A stretch of 64,000 nucleotides of DNA, taken from contig CAZAWR010000017.1 of assembly GCA_964488865.1 (NCBI GenBank), positions 62,001 to 126,000 on the forward strand, in the 5' to 3' direction. The notes under the pieces were generated by a model that saw nothing but the letters and a program-made list of their open reading frames with translations, was not told the origin of the DNA and ran no database searches. A program made the position numbers and the translations under genes. This document shows, one piece after another, positions 17,496 to 25,316 of the stretch (its first letter is position 1; every line of letters starts with the position of its first letter). The stretch comes from MWCO01 sp964488865. Lineage in GTDB: Bacteria > Myxococcota_A > Polyangia > Polyangiales > Polyangiaceae.

Positions 17496-17815
17496 ACATG
17501 CGTACTTGGCTCGTGGGCGTCGTGGTTTCGGTGGTCGTGGCCGGGTGTGCCGAAGACGAGGAGCGAGCTCCGCTGCTGGCGCCGAACGGCGGGGTGATCA
17601 ACCCCGTCAGCTGCGAGCAACTGTGGGACGCCGAGCCGGAGGCCAACGCGGCGGACGGGTTCTGGGTATCGGGCGGCAACGCGGAGTGCGTGTCGGAGGG
17701 GCAATGGTGTCCCGCCGGGTGGCTGGTGGGCTTCTGCGAAGCGGGAATGCCGTACGCCCAGTGCGTGACAGGGCGATGGGTCCTGTCGTGCCAGGGGGTC
17801 GGGGACGGCTCTTGA
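17492..17815 (+). CDS. Small Cys-containing lipoprotein coupled to mlaE
   Basis: A 107-residue protein with lipobox VVAGC right after a hydrophobic signal (MNMRTWLVGVVVSVVVAGC). The mature part has six cysteines spaced as three likely disulfides (SCEQLWD, ECVSEGQWC, FCEAGM, QCVTG, SCQG). Its ATG overlaps the mlaE stop codon as ATGA, so it is translationally coupled to the permease. Function unknown. Confidence 0.68.
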   Translation: MNMRTWLVGVVVSVVVAGCAEDEERAPLLAPNGGVINPVSCEQLWDAEPEANAADGFWVSGGNAECVSEGQWCPAGWLVGFCEAGMPYAQCVTGRWVLSCQGVGDGS

Positions 17816-17864
17816 CATTGCGCAACGGCGCTTTCAGGATGGGATGACGTAAAGGAAGGCTGCT

Positions 17865-18428
17865 GTGCGCGACGAAAGCTCCCCGGATGGGTCGGCGCCG
17901 AAGCGTCGAGGGCGGAAGAAGAAGAGGAAGGACGGTCTGTTGACGACGGGAGACATGGCTCGCCTGTCGAATTCAACGCTTCGTACCGTTCGTTTTTACG
18001 AGGAGGAGGACATTCTCCGTCCTGCGTTGCGCAGCGAGGGAGGACACCGTCTCTTCTCGGAGATCGAGCTGGAGAAGCTCTTGCTGGTGACGGACATGCG
18101 AGCGGCCGGGCTGTCGCTCGAGGAGATCAAGACCATCCTCTCGATCAAGGCGACGAGCAAGACGGGGGCGGAAGCGTCCCAGCGGGTGGGGGAGTTTCTC
18201 CGGGAGCAGATTCGGCTCATGGAGGAGAAGGTGCTGGTGCTGCAGCGGCTACGGGAGGACTTCTCGCGGGCGGACGAACTGTTCACCAAGTGCCACTTCT
18301 GTCACAACCAAGGGACTTTCCCAACGGAGTGCGGGTTCTGCGGCGTGATGGACCAGCCCACCACGTTGCCGCGCACGGTCCGGGTTCTGTGGAGCCTCAC
18401 GGAGGGCGAAGGCCCCGACGAGGGTTGA
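17865..18428 (+). CDS. MerR-family regulator with C-terminal zinc cysteines
   Basis: A 187-residue regulator. After a very basic leader (RRGRKKKRKDG) comes the winged-helix block LTTGDMARLSNSTLRTVRFYEEEDILRPALR and the helices typical of MerR proteins, ending in a dimerisation coiled coil (EFLREQIRLMEEKVLVLQRLRED). The C-terminal effector part has KCHFCHNQGTFPTECGFCGVM, two CxxC pairs likely to bind a metal. The GTG start is preceded by GGAAGG six bases away. What it senses is not evident. Confidence 0.85.
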   Translation: MRDESSPDGSAPKRRGRKKKRKDGLLTTGDMARLSNSTLRTVRFYEEEDILRPALRSEGGHRLFSEIELEKLLLVTDMRAAGLSLEEIKTILSIKATSKTGAEASQRVGEFLREQIRLMEEKVLVLQRLREDFSRADELFTKCHFCHNQGTFPTECGFCGVMDQPTTLPRTVRVLWSLTEGEGPDEG

Positions 18429-18500
18429 CGGCACGGTCCCTTGGCCCCTAGGGCTCACCGAAAGGGCCCATTTCTTTCCCACGCTTCTCTGAGCAGACCC

Positions 18501-19085
18501 ATGAAACGCAAGCAGGATCTCGAGCGTGCCCGACGTGGCATTGAGGAGTTTCTCCGGGGTCTCGGTTTCGACATCGAAGCCGATCCGGAGCTGACCCGAA
18601 CGGCTGAGCGCGTGGTGGGCGCGTTCTCCCAGGACCTGCTGTCGGGCGAGAACATGGACGACGCCACCATGCTCTTGAAGGGATCGAGCCCGGCCCGGCC
18701 CGGCGAGAAGGGGATCGTGGTGCTGCGGAATCTGTCGACCGTCACGGTGTGTCCGCATCATCTGATGCCCGCCATCGGGCACGCCACCGTCATGTACATC
18801 CCGGACCAGCGCATCGCCGGCTTGGGCGCCATCGCACGCTTGGTCGACGGTCATGCTCGGCGTCTCGTGCTGCAGGAAGAAATCGGTGACCGCGTGGCGC
18901 AGTCGCTGGTTCAACACCTCGGGGCCCGAGGTGCTCTATGCCGCCTCTCCCTCCTGCACACCTGCCTCGTGGCGCGAGGCGAACGCAAGCACGACGCCCG
19001 TGTGGACACCGTCGCCTTCGCCGGGTCCTTGACGTTGCCGGGACCGGATCGGGAGCTCGCGATGGCCGAGCTGCACCTGGCCTGA
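18501..19085 (+). CDS. folE: GTP cyclohydrolase I, divergent
   Basis: A 194-residue enzyme of the FolE family, which opens GTP to dihydroneopterin triphosphate for folate or pterin synthesis. The zinc ligands line up: Cys84 and His87 in CPHHLMP, and Cys155 in LLHTCLVARGER, with catalytic His86 and His153. The substrate region GLGAIARLVDGHARRLVLQEEIGD matches the family. Two points diverge: CPHH replaces the usual CEHH, and the Cys155 surroundings lack the common CM-x-RGV. The start ATG has only a weak ribosome-binding site. It is convergent with the SRP RNA gene. Confidence 0.85.
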   Translation: MKRKQDLERARRGIEEFLRGLGFDIEADPELTRTAERVVGAFSQDLLSGENMDDATMLLKGSSPARPGEKGIVVLRNLSTVTVCPHHLMPAIGHATVMYIPDQRIAGLGAIARLVDGHARRLVLQEEIGDRVAQSLVQHLGARGALCRLSLLHTCLVARGERKHDARVDTVAFAGSLTLPGPDRELAMAELHLA

Positions 19086-19129
19086 TCCTCACGTTCGCGT
19101 GCGACGATGGGCTACCCACAAACGGGAAA

Positions 19130-19208
<79 letters not shown>

Positions 19209-19250
19209 ACAAGCACCTTCGCAAACCGTGTCTACCGCATCACGGAGGAC

Positions 19251-19431
19251 ATGTCGAGCCACTTGACGGAGGACGCCCCCATCCCAGCCTTCCCCCGCCT
19301 CGGCCGCGGGAAGAAGCCCTCTCACGCACCACACACTTCATGAGTGGCAGGCCGCCTCGCCACTCGTAGGTCAAATCCAGCGCGTTACCTCTCTCCACCC
19401 GTCGCTTCGCTCCGGATCAGGGCGGAGGACG
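19251..19431 (+). repeat. Dispersed structured repeat, copy A
   Basis: This fills the gap between the SRP RNA and the next gene's 3' end. From GCCCCCATCCCAGCCTTCC (19275 on) to CTCCGGATCAGGG (ending 19422) it aligns with the reverse complement of copy C (45820-45970) through shared blocks such as GGAAGAAGCCCTC and CCGTCGCTTCGC. CGGAGGAC occurs at 19243, 19267 and 19423, so direct repeats may mark an insertion but the exact pair is unclear. The internal hairpin reads CACT-TCATG-AGTG here and CACC-TCATG-GGTG in copy C, a compensated change. Confidence 0.75.
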
Positions 19432-19441
19432 GCCAGAAGCC

Positions 19442-22054
19442 TCACTCCAACCAGCGCACCTGCACGCGTCGCAATCGGTCATCCCCCTCCAGTCCCTGGT
19501 CCACATAGTACACGGCGTCGCCCAGCACGGCGGGGCTGACCCCCGCTGCGGAAGGGCCTGTCGCGCGACCGAGGGCGCCCCGCTGCACCCTGGGCCCTGT
19601 TGGGGCCCACGAGAAGCCGACGAGGTCCGTTCCTCCGGAACGGGGCACCGTCATCGCTCCGCGACATCTCTCCTCGTCACACACGAGGTTCAGGGAGATC
19701 GGTGCTTCCCCCGACCCTCGCAGCTCGCCCGGAACGCCCACGAGCCGAAGCGACGCCGGATCGATCCGCGACACCCGCGCGAACGGGCGGCTCGATTCCC
19801 CCGAACCGGGCAGCGCCTGCGTCAGCCAGCCGATGACCACGTCCTGTCCCGCTCGGGATAGTTGCAGCCCACGCGTGTGAAGCTCCGACGCGTCCACGCG
19901 AGTCTCTTCTCCCACGCGTTCGAGGCTGGCAGCCTTCAGCCGCTGCACGTAGGGGTTCGCCGTCCCGTGCGTGACGTGATCGCGGGAGTCTCCGTACGCC
20001 ACGAACACGTCATCCCCCACCACGACCAACGACACGTCGGACGCGTCGCCCGGCGCGTTGGTGATGCGCTTCTCAGGACCAAGCTTCACGAGCATCGGCC
20101 CCACCCGGGATACGTAGACCTCGCCGTTGCCGTCCCGCCAGTCGACCCACGCCACGATCCACCCTTCGCCATGGGGCGCGATGGCAACGTCCGCGGCGTC
20201 GCCCTTGGCGTGCGTGATCATGCGTTGCAGCTTGGACTTCCCGTCCGACCCGACCCGCGTGAGGAACACCTGCGGGTCGCCCGCGTCACGCGCTACCCAG
20301 GCCACGCAGACCTCGTCGGCCTTGGGGTGCGGCGCGAGCGCTACCCCGCCCGAAGACAGGGCACGGACGGACACCATGGTGGGAGGGTCGACCGGGTTGC
20401 CGGACGCATCCACGCGCTGGATCCCAAGCTGCGCGGCGAGAGGCTTCGTGGGGTCTCCCGGTGCACCGGGAGGCGGGCGCAGCGTGGTCCCAAACCCCTC
20501 GGTGAAGTGCGTCACCCACCCGAGGAAGGTCGTGGACCCCGTGGAGGCCACGTCCACCGCGGACACAGGCTCGGTCGAGCTTTGCAGGGCGCGGTTGGTC
20601 ACCGGCATCGGCGGGGTCTGGACCGGCATCCGGTCCACGGGCACGTTCGACGCCACCTGGCCCTTGGGGAGCTTGGCCGCCACCACGGGCGCGGGGTCAT
20701 GCCCGCCGACCGCGAGAGCCAGACACGTGGTCGACGTACACCCGGGAGACCACATCACCACGGGCGGTTCGTTGCCCAGCGCTCCCACCACCACAGGACC
20801 TGCCCCATCGACGGAGAGGCTCGAGCCGAGCCGCACGTACCAAGGCACCTGGTCGCAAGCGCCGTCCGACGCGCAGGCCTCGGCGCGGGTCAGCAGCACG
20901 AACCCATCCGCTGTGGTGCCGAAATCCCCGTTCGGCTGTCCCACCGGAGAGAAAGCGAGGCGCAGGCGCTCGCTCGAGGCGACCGCCTCCCCACTCAATG
21001 TCGACAAGCGAAGCTCGCGATGCGTTCCGGTCGACGACGGAAGCTCTTCGTACACGAGCAGCGCCTGATCGGGCTTCGTGCGGGACGGCTCCACGAGGGC
21101 CACCAACGCCTGATCTCCCAGGGGGGCTAGCGGTGCGCGTGGCGAGACCATCAAACGCCCCTGAAAATCAGCGGCGGCTGCGTGAACAAGGCTGTCGGCC
21201 TGGCCCCTCTCGGTCCACGCCATCAGCAGGCTGCGTCGCGTGCGAACCAGACCCACGTCAAACCGCGCTGACCCCGCCTGCGACACGGCCGTGGGCGGGC
21301 CCTTCGGCTTTCCCGCGCCGTCCAGCACCAGCAGCACCACCGACCCGAGCGTCTTGTCGCCTTCCGAAGCCGCCACGAGCGCTACCGCCACCCCGTCGTC
21401 CAACTTCGCCGTTTCCCACGCCCGTACGTCGCGTATGAGCACGTCCCCCTGTCCGACCGGCGCGCCCTTGGCATTCACCATCAGCCGCTTCAGGTCCGCT
21501 CGCTCTCCCATCTGCTCCACCCAGAGCAGCACCGTCCCCTGCGACGTGTCCACCGCGTCCGCCCACACCACGTGACCTTGCGCTTGCGTCAGCGTCGTGA
21601 TGGACCCGGGAATCGACCCGTCCAGACCCACCACGATCCCCTCGAGGACGTCCGCGCGGTGGACCTGACGAACCCACATCGCCAAAAACCCGTCGCCGAT
21701 GGGTCGAACCACGGCGAAGGGCACGTCCTCCGGGCTGGGTCCGACGTCGTAGGGGCCTGGCAGTGGGGCTCCCTTGTCGTTCAGCGGCTGCACGAGCCAG
21801 CGACGTCCGGATTCGTTTGGTGGGGAGAACAAGGTCATGGCGCCCTTGGTGCCGTAGCCGACGTAGGGACCGAGCGTGCCTTCGGGGACGGTGGCGATCA
21901 GGGACGCGAGACCGTCGTCCTGGGCCTTCGACGCGGAGGGAGCGGACCCCTTGCGTGGGAGGGGAGAGGAGGGGGAAGGGCCGCTTCCTCCGCACCCGAG
22001 AGCGGTGCATAAGGCAAGGATGGGCCAGGTACGCAAGGAGAGGTTCGTTCGCAT
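19442..22054 (-). CDS. Large predicted lipoprotein, beta-propeller-like
   Basis: An 870-residue protein with lipobox TALGC and a Ser/Pro-rich tether (GGSGPSPSSPLPRKGSAPS). The body is a long series of similar strand blocks: VVWADAVDTSQGTVLLWVEQ, VGLVRTRRSLLMAWTERG, VCVAWVARDAGDPQVFLTRVG, GWIVAWVDWRDGNGEVYVSRVG, DVFVAYGDSRDHV. The AW/WVD-R-GN-VY pattern recurring about every 50 residues resembles the sialidase or FG-GAP type propellers seen in large myxobacterial lipoproteins. No enzyme motif was found. Copy A of the repeat family lies right after its stop; the sensor kinase gene is 60 bp upstream. Confidence 0.65.
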   Translation of the reverse strand: MRTNLSLRTWPILALCTALGCGGSGPSPSSPLPRKGSAPSASKAQDDGLASLIATVPEGTLGPYVGYGTKGAMTLFSPPNESGRRWLVQPLNDKGAPLPGPYDVGPSPEDVPFAVVRPIGDGFLAMWVRQVHRADVLEGIVVGLDGSIPGSITTLTQAQGHVVWADAVDTSQGTVLLWVEQMGERADLKRLMVNAKGAPVGQGDVLIRDVRAWETAKLDDGVAVALVAASEGDKTLGSVVLLVLDGAGKPKGPPTAVSQAGSARFDVGLVRTRRSLLMAWTERGQADSLVHAAAADFQGRLMVSPRAPLAPLGDQALVALVEPSRTKPDQALLVYEELPSSTGTHRELRLSTLSGEAVASSERLRLAFSPVGQPNGDFGTTADGFVLLTRAEACASDGACDQVPWYVRLGSSLSVDGAGPVVVGALGNEPPVVMWSPGCTSTTCLALAVGGHDPAPVVAAKLPKGQVASNVPVDRMPVQTPPMPVTNRALQSSTEPVSAVDVASTGSTTFLGWVTHFTEGFGTTLRPPPGAPGDPTKPLAAQLGIQRVDASGNPVDPPTMVSVRALSSGGVALAPHPKADEVCVAWVARDAGDPQVFLTRVGSDGKSKLQRMITHAKGDAADVAIAPHGEGWIVAWVDWRDGNGEVYVSRVGPMLVKLGPEKRITNAPGDASDVSLVVVGDDVFVAYGDSRDHVTHGTANPYVQRLKAASLERVGEETRVDASELHTRGLQLSRAGQDVVIGWLTQALPGSGESSRPFARVSRIDPASLRLVGVPGELRGSGEAPISLNLVCDEERCRGAMTVPRSGGTDLVGFSWAPTGPRVQRGALGRATGPSAAGVSPAVLGDAVYYVDQGLEGDDRLRRVQVRWLE

Positions 22055-22114
22055 GGGTTCACCGTAGAGGAAGCGGAGGCGGTGCCGATCGAGCCAACCG
22101 CTGGGAGGCGGGAA

Positions 22115-23809
22115 TCATTCGCCCAGGTCGACCGGGTTGGGTGTGTCCGTCGCAGGTGGACCCGCGCAGGGGAGGGTCACCGTGAAGCAAGCGCCGCCTT
22201 GCCCGGGCTCATACGCGATTTCGCCGCCGTGTTCGACCACGATTCGCTGCACGATCGACAGCCCCAACCCCGTTCCGTGCGCCTTGGTCGTGACGTAGGG
22301 CTCGAACAAACGCGGAATCATCGCTTCCGGCACGCCCGGGCCGTTGTCCCGTACGCGAATGCGCACCCGCTCGGATCCCACCGGCTCGAGCAGGACCTGC
22401 ACGCGCGGCTCTCGTGCCGTCTCCCGAACCGCATCCATCGCGTTTTGCAAGAGGTTGGTCAGCATCTGGCCCAGCTGGTCCCGATCCGCTCTCACCACCG
22501 GACACGGCTGCGCCACGAGCTCCACCTCAACCCCCTGCGCCCCATGCATCGACACTACCGTGGCGAACAGCTCCGCCAGATCCACCGACGTCGGTCGCGG
22601 CGAGGGCAACCTCGCGAACCTCGCGAAGTCCGACGCGATCGTCGCGATCCGGTGCACGTCCTCCAGGATGCCCTTCGTCGCCTCGTCGAAGTAGTCGTCG
22701 AACTTCGGATCGTTCCGGTCCTTGAGCCGTCGCAGCGTCTCCACCGACGAACGAATCGGCGTCAGCGGGTTCTTGATCTCGTGGGCCACCCGTCGCGCCA
22801 CCTCGCGCCACGCCGCGATCCGTTCGACGGCGGCATGGCGACGTCGCAAGGCGACAAGGTCGCGCAGGGTCTTGTTGAACGCGGCCGCGAGTCTGCGCAT
22901 CTCGGGGGTTCCCCGGAGGGTGACCTCTCTGGGCTCGCCATCCACGACCTCTCCAACCTCGTGGGAAAGGGCGGACAGCGGGTTCGCGAGGCTCCTGGCG
23001 AGAAAAATGGCGAGGATGATGGCGACGCCAAGGGTGACACCGCCGGTCATCAGGACCCAACGGTCGAGGGTTGCGAGGTGCAGATCGAGCTCGTGCCGTG
23101 ACTTCGCGACGACGAGGCGCAAACCCGCGTTCTCGTCGATGACCACGTGCTGGGCGATCTCATCCGGCCCGATGCGGGCGTCCGGGGCGCCATCGAGCGC
23201 GAGACGCACGCCGTACGCCTTGCTCAAACGCCCGAGCATCGGATGAATGTGCCGAGCCCCGAGCAAGCCCACGTTCCGGCTGCCGGAGCCGGCCACGCAG
23301 AAACCGGTCAGCGCCGCGGGAACCGGTCTTCCGTCGCGTAGGGAAGGCGCACGCACGCTGCCCGAGGGCTGCTTCGACGACAGCACGTCCGCGAAGTCCT
23401 TGCGGCGCATGCCCACGAGCGCGGGGTCGTGACCTGCCCCGAGCACTTCCCCTGCTCCGGTGACCATGACCAGCTCGTCCAAGCGAAGCGCCTTCATTTC
23501 CTCGGGCACCAGCTGCGCAATAGCCAGCCGTCGGCCCCCGTCCAGGCGTCCCGCCTCGACGTCGATGAGGGTGCGATCGACGAACGCATCGTGTTTGCAC
23601 AGGGGCCGCAACAGGTCCTGCACTGCATTCTGCTCGGCTCGTATCTCGACCGTGATTCCGTCGCTCGCGCCGTGCACCTGTGCTTCGAAGCGCTCGTTCT
23701 CGGTGCGTCGCCACTCCATGCGCACGAGCAGTCCGACCATGGCCGTGGACAGGACGGCCACGCAGCCGAAGGCGAAGAGCAGGCGCAAGGAGAGATTCAC
23801 GAAGCGCAT
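22115..23809 (-). CDS. NtrY-like membrane sensor histidine kinase
   Basis: A 564-residue inner-membrane kinase. From the chosen ATG (MRFVNLSLRLL) it has a first membrane helix (FAFGCVAVLSTAMVGLLV), a periplasmic sensor of about 210 residues, a second helix (LMTGGVTLGVAIILAIFLA), a HAMP region, then the dimerisation block ARRVAHEIKNPLTPIRSS with the phosphorylatable His. The ATP-binding domain has QMLTNLLQNAMDAV, DNGPGVP and TGLGLSIVQRIV. The kinase half resembles NtrY. No response regulator is adjacent; the NtrC/NtrX-type regulator at 49714 is a possible but distant partner. A longer reading frame runs to 23947 but lacks a membrane-protein start. Confidence 0.88.
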   Translation of the reverse strand: MRFVNLSLRLLFAFGCVAVLSTAMVGLLVRMEWRRTENERFEAQVHGASDGITVEIRAEQNAVQDLLRPLCKHDAFVDRTLIDVEAGRLDGGRRLAIAQLVPEEMKALRLDELVMVTGAGEVLGAGHDPALVGMRRKDFADVLSSKQPSGSVRAPSLRDGRPVPAALTGFCVAGSGSRNVGLLGARHIHPMLGRLSKAYGVRLALDGAPDARIGPDEIAQHVVIDENAGLRLVVAKSRHELDLHLATLDRWVLMTGGVTLGVAIILAIFLARSLANPLSALSHEVGEVVDGEPREVTLRGTPEMRRLAAAFNKTLRDLVALRRRHAAVERIAAWREVARRVAHEIKNPLTPIRSSVETLRRLKDRNDPKFDDYFDEATKGILEDVHRIATIASDFARFARLPSPRPTSVDLAELFATVVSMHGAQGVEVELVAQPCPVVRADRDQLGQMLTNLLQNAMDAVRETAREPRVQVLLEPVGSERVRIRVRDNGPGVPEAMIPRLFEPYVTTKAHGTGLGLSIVQRIVVEHGGEIAYEPGQGGACFTVTLPCAGPPATDTPNPVDLGE

Positions 23810-23956
23810 GCTACGACGCAACCGAAGGAGGCGCACCCCTTTGAGCGTGGGCTGCGCTGAGGCGATGGGGAGTGGCGAGCACGCTTGGCGAACGTTCGGA
23901 GCGAGCCGGCGCTTCCCGCGGTGTGCGAGCACGCGCTCGCGACACAATACCGGTTC

Positions 23957-24325
23957 CTACCGGCTACACTTGTCGCTGACCCATTGGACCTTCTTCGTCT
24001 GGTCGATCCGAAACACGTCGCCGGCCATGTCCCCGGTGCCCGTCGCTTCGACTGTGAAGGAGGAGGGGTCCGAGGCCGTGATGGAGAACGAGTAGAACTC
24101 CTTTTCCGACGTCCACCCCGCCTTCTCTAGATCGGCCATCGTTTTGGGGTACTGCCCGGACGCGGCCTTCGCCGTCTCCATGGTGGATGCCGCGGCCATC
24201 AGCCCGGTCATGGCCTCGGTCTGCTTCTTCTTGCACTGGTACTTGGACACGCCCTCGCCGCCGCAACAGCCAGAGGCGAAGAGCACCGCGACGATGGGAA
24301 ACGCGAAGGGGGAGAAGTTTGCCAT
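23957..24325 (-). CDS. Small lipoprotein with pseudopilin-like C-terminus
   Basis: A 122-residue protein whose signal MANFSPFAFPIVAVLFASGC ends in a good lipobox, followed by CCGGEG. Residues about 40-122 (TGLMAAASTMETAKAASGQYPKT, FYSFSITASDPSSFTVEATG, DVFRIDQTKKVQW) look like the globular part of type IV pilin-like proteins, without the methylated pilin leader. An upstream in-frame ATG at 24337 is an equally usable start. Function unknown. Confidence 0.6.
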   Translation of the reverse strand: MANFSPFAFPIVAVLFASGCCGGEGVSKYQCKKKQTEAMTGLMAAASTMETAKAASGQYPKTMADLEKAGWTSEKEFYSFSITASDPSSFTVEATGTGDMAGDVFRIDQTKKVQWVSDKCSR

Positions 24326-24439
24326 GGGCGGGAGCATCTCGCTCGAGCCGGTCTCCGTCAACACTCGGGCCCGGAACGCATCGCCGCGTCCTTTCCCTGG
24401 GGCAGCGAAACCGTCGGAGATTCACGTCACGGGTCTCGC

Positions 24440-24694
24440 GGCGTCACGCTGATCCGGAGCGAAGCGACGGGCCGAGAGTCTCACTCTGGATCTTGCTTTT
24501 CGAAGGGCGAGGCGGTCTTCCACCCATCAGGTGGGCGGTGCTCGTTCCCACGAGGCATGGTCAGCATGGGTTGCTTCGGACGCACAACCCATCGCGACGC
24601 AGCTACCCACATCCGCACAAACAACGAAACCATCTGCGGTTCTCTGCGGAATCTGCGGTCAACTCCGATGCCTCCGGATCCGGGCGTCACGCTG
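24440..24694 (-). repeat. Dispersed structured repeat, copy B, with flanking direct repeats
   Basis: This 407-bp gap holds a nearly complete copy of the repeat family. The 12-mer GGCGTCACGCTG occurs at 24440-24451 and 24683-24694, exactly at the two ends. Just inside lie inverted ends GATCCGGAG (24451-24459) and CTCCGGATC (24672-24680). The interior aligns with the reverse complement of the first part of copy C (ACGAAACCATCTG, GGTTCTCT, GGAATCTGCGG) and, at its other end, with copies A, C and D (GAAGCGACGGG). The arrangement is that of a MITE-like insertion with a target duplication. Nothing else was found between the flanking genes. Confidence 0.8.
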
Positions 24695-24743
24695 GCGGTG
24701 GCGTAGGAGCCGGAGTCCGGCTACGACTAGGGGTTGGAAGCCC

Positions 24744-25286
24744 ATGCGCATGTTCAAAGCGGAGCCCGTCCTGATGGAAATGAGTACACGGAGGCCGTTT
24801 CTGGTGGGGTTGATGGGGGTCGCTCTTTGGCTCGGCTGTGCCCCCGCGGCGCCACAGCCCGCCTCCTTCCCGAGCCCGTTGCTGGGGAAAGAGCTGCCCT
24901 CCGTGCGCGGGTCCACGGTGGCCGGAGGACAGGTTCGGCCCGAAGACCTCCAGGGTCGCCCCGTCGTGATCAAGTTCTTCGCCAAGTACTGCGAGCCCTG
25001 CAAGCGAACCCTCCCCGCGGCGCAGCAAACCCACGTGCGACACAGCGACGTGATGTTCCTCGGCGTGTCGGAGGACGAGCGCATGTCCGAAGCCTCGGAG
25101 CTTGTCGACCTCTATGGCCTCACGTTTCCCGTAGTGCACGACCGAAGCAACGTGCTGTCAGGTCGGTTTCGTGTGAGTGAGCTGCCCGTGACTTTCGTGG
25201 TCGATCGCCGAGGCGTCGTTCGCTACGTGCTCGGTCCCGATCACGACGAGCACGTGCTGGACCGCGTGCTCGAGTCGCTGGACTGA
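24744..25286 (+). CDS. Thioredoxin-fold (TlpA/AhpC-like) protein, probably membrane-anchored
   Basis: A 180-residue protein with an N-terminal hydrophobic segment ending LWLGC, a possible though atypical lipobox with Trp at -3. The rest is a TlpA-like thioredoxin domain: VVIKFFAKYCEPCKRTLP with the CEPC redox pair (Cys83, Cys86), VMFLGVSEDERMSEASELVDLYG, and the cis-Pro block SELPVTFVVDRRGVVRYV. It probably reduces or exchanges disulfides outside the cytoplasm, which would suit the many Cys-rich lipoproteins here, though that link is inference. The ATG at 24744 has GGAAG five bases upstream; later ATGs exist. Copy B lies directly upstream. Confidence 0.82.
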   Translation: MRMFKAEPVLMEMSTRRPFLVGLMGVALWLGCAPAAPQPASFPSPLLGKELPSVRGSTVAGGQVRPEDLQGRPVVIKFFAKYCEPCKRTLPAAQQTHVRHSDVMFLGVSEDERMSEASELVDLYGLTFPVVHDRSNVLSGRFRVSELPVTFVVDRRGVVRYVLGPDHDEHVLDRVLESLD

Positions 25287-25316
25287 ACTCCAGCTCCATT
25301 GAACCCATGGGGGCGC

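Noticed and set aside
19267..19431. CGGAGGACG as a clear 9-bp target duplication of copy A
   Set aside because: The same octamer occurs a third time at 19243 and its last bases belong to the conserved repeat, so the flanking repeat cannot be assigned with confidence.
23957..24325. A type IV pilin gene
   Set aside because: The leader has a lipobox Cys rather than the pilin Gly-Phe-x4-Glu cleavage motif; only the C-terminal part resembles pseudopilins.
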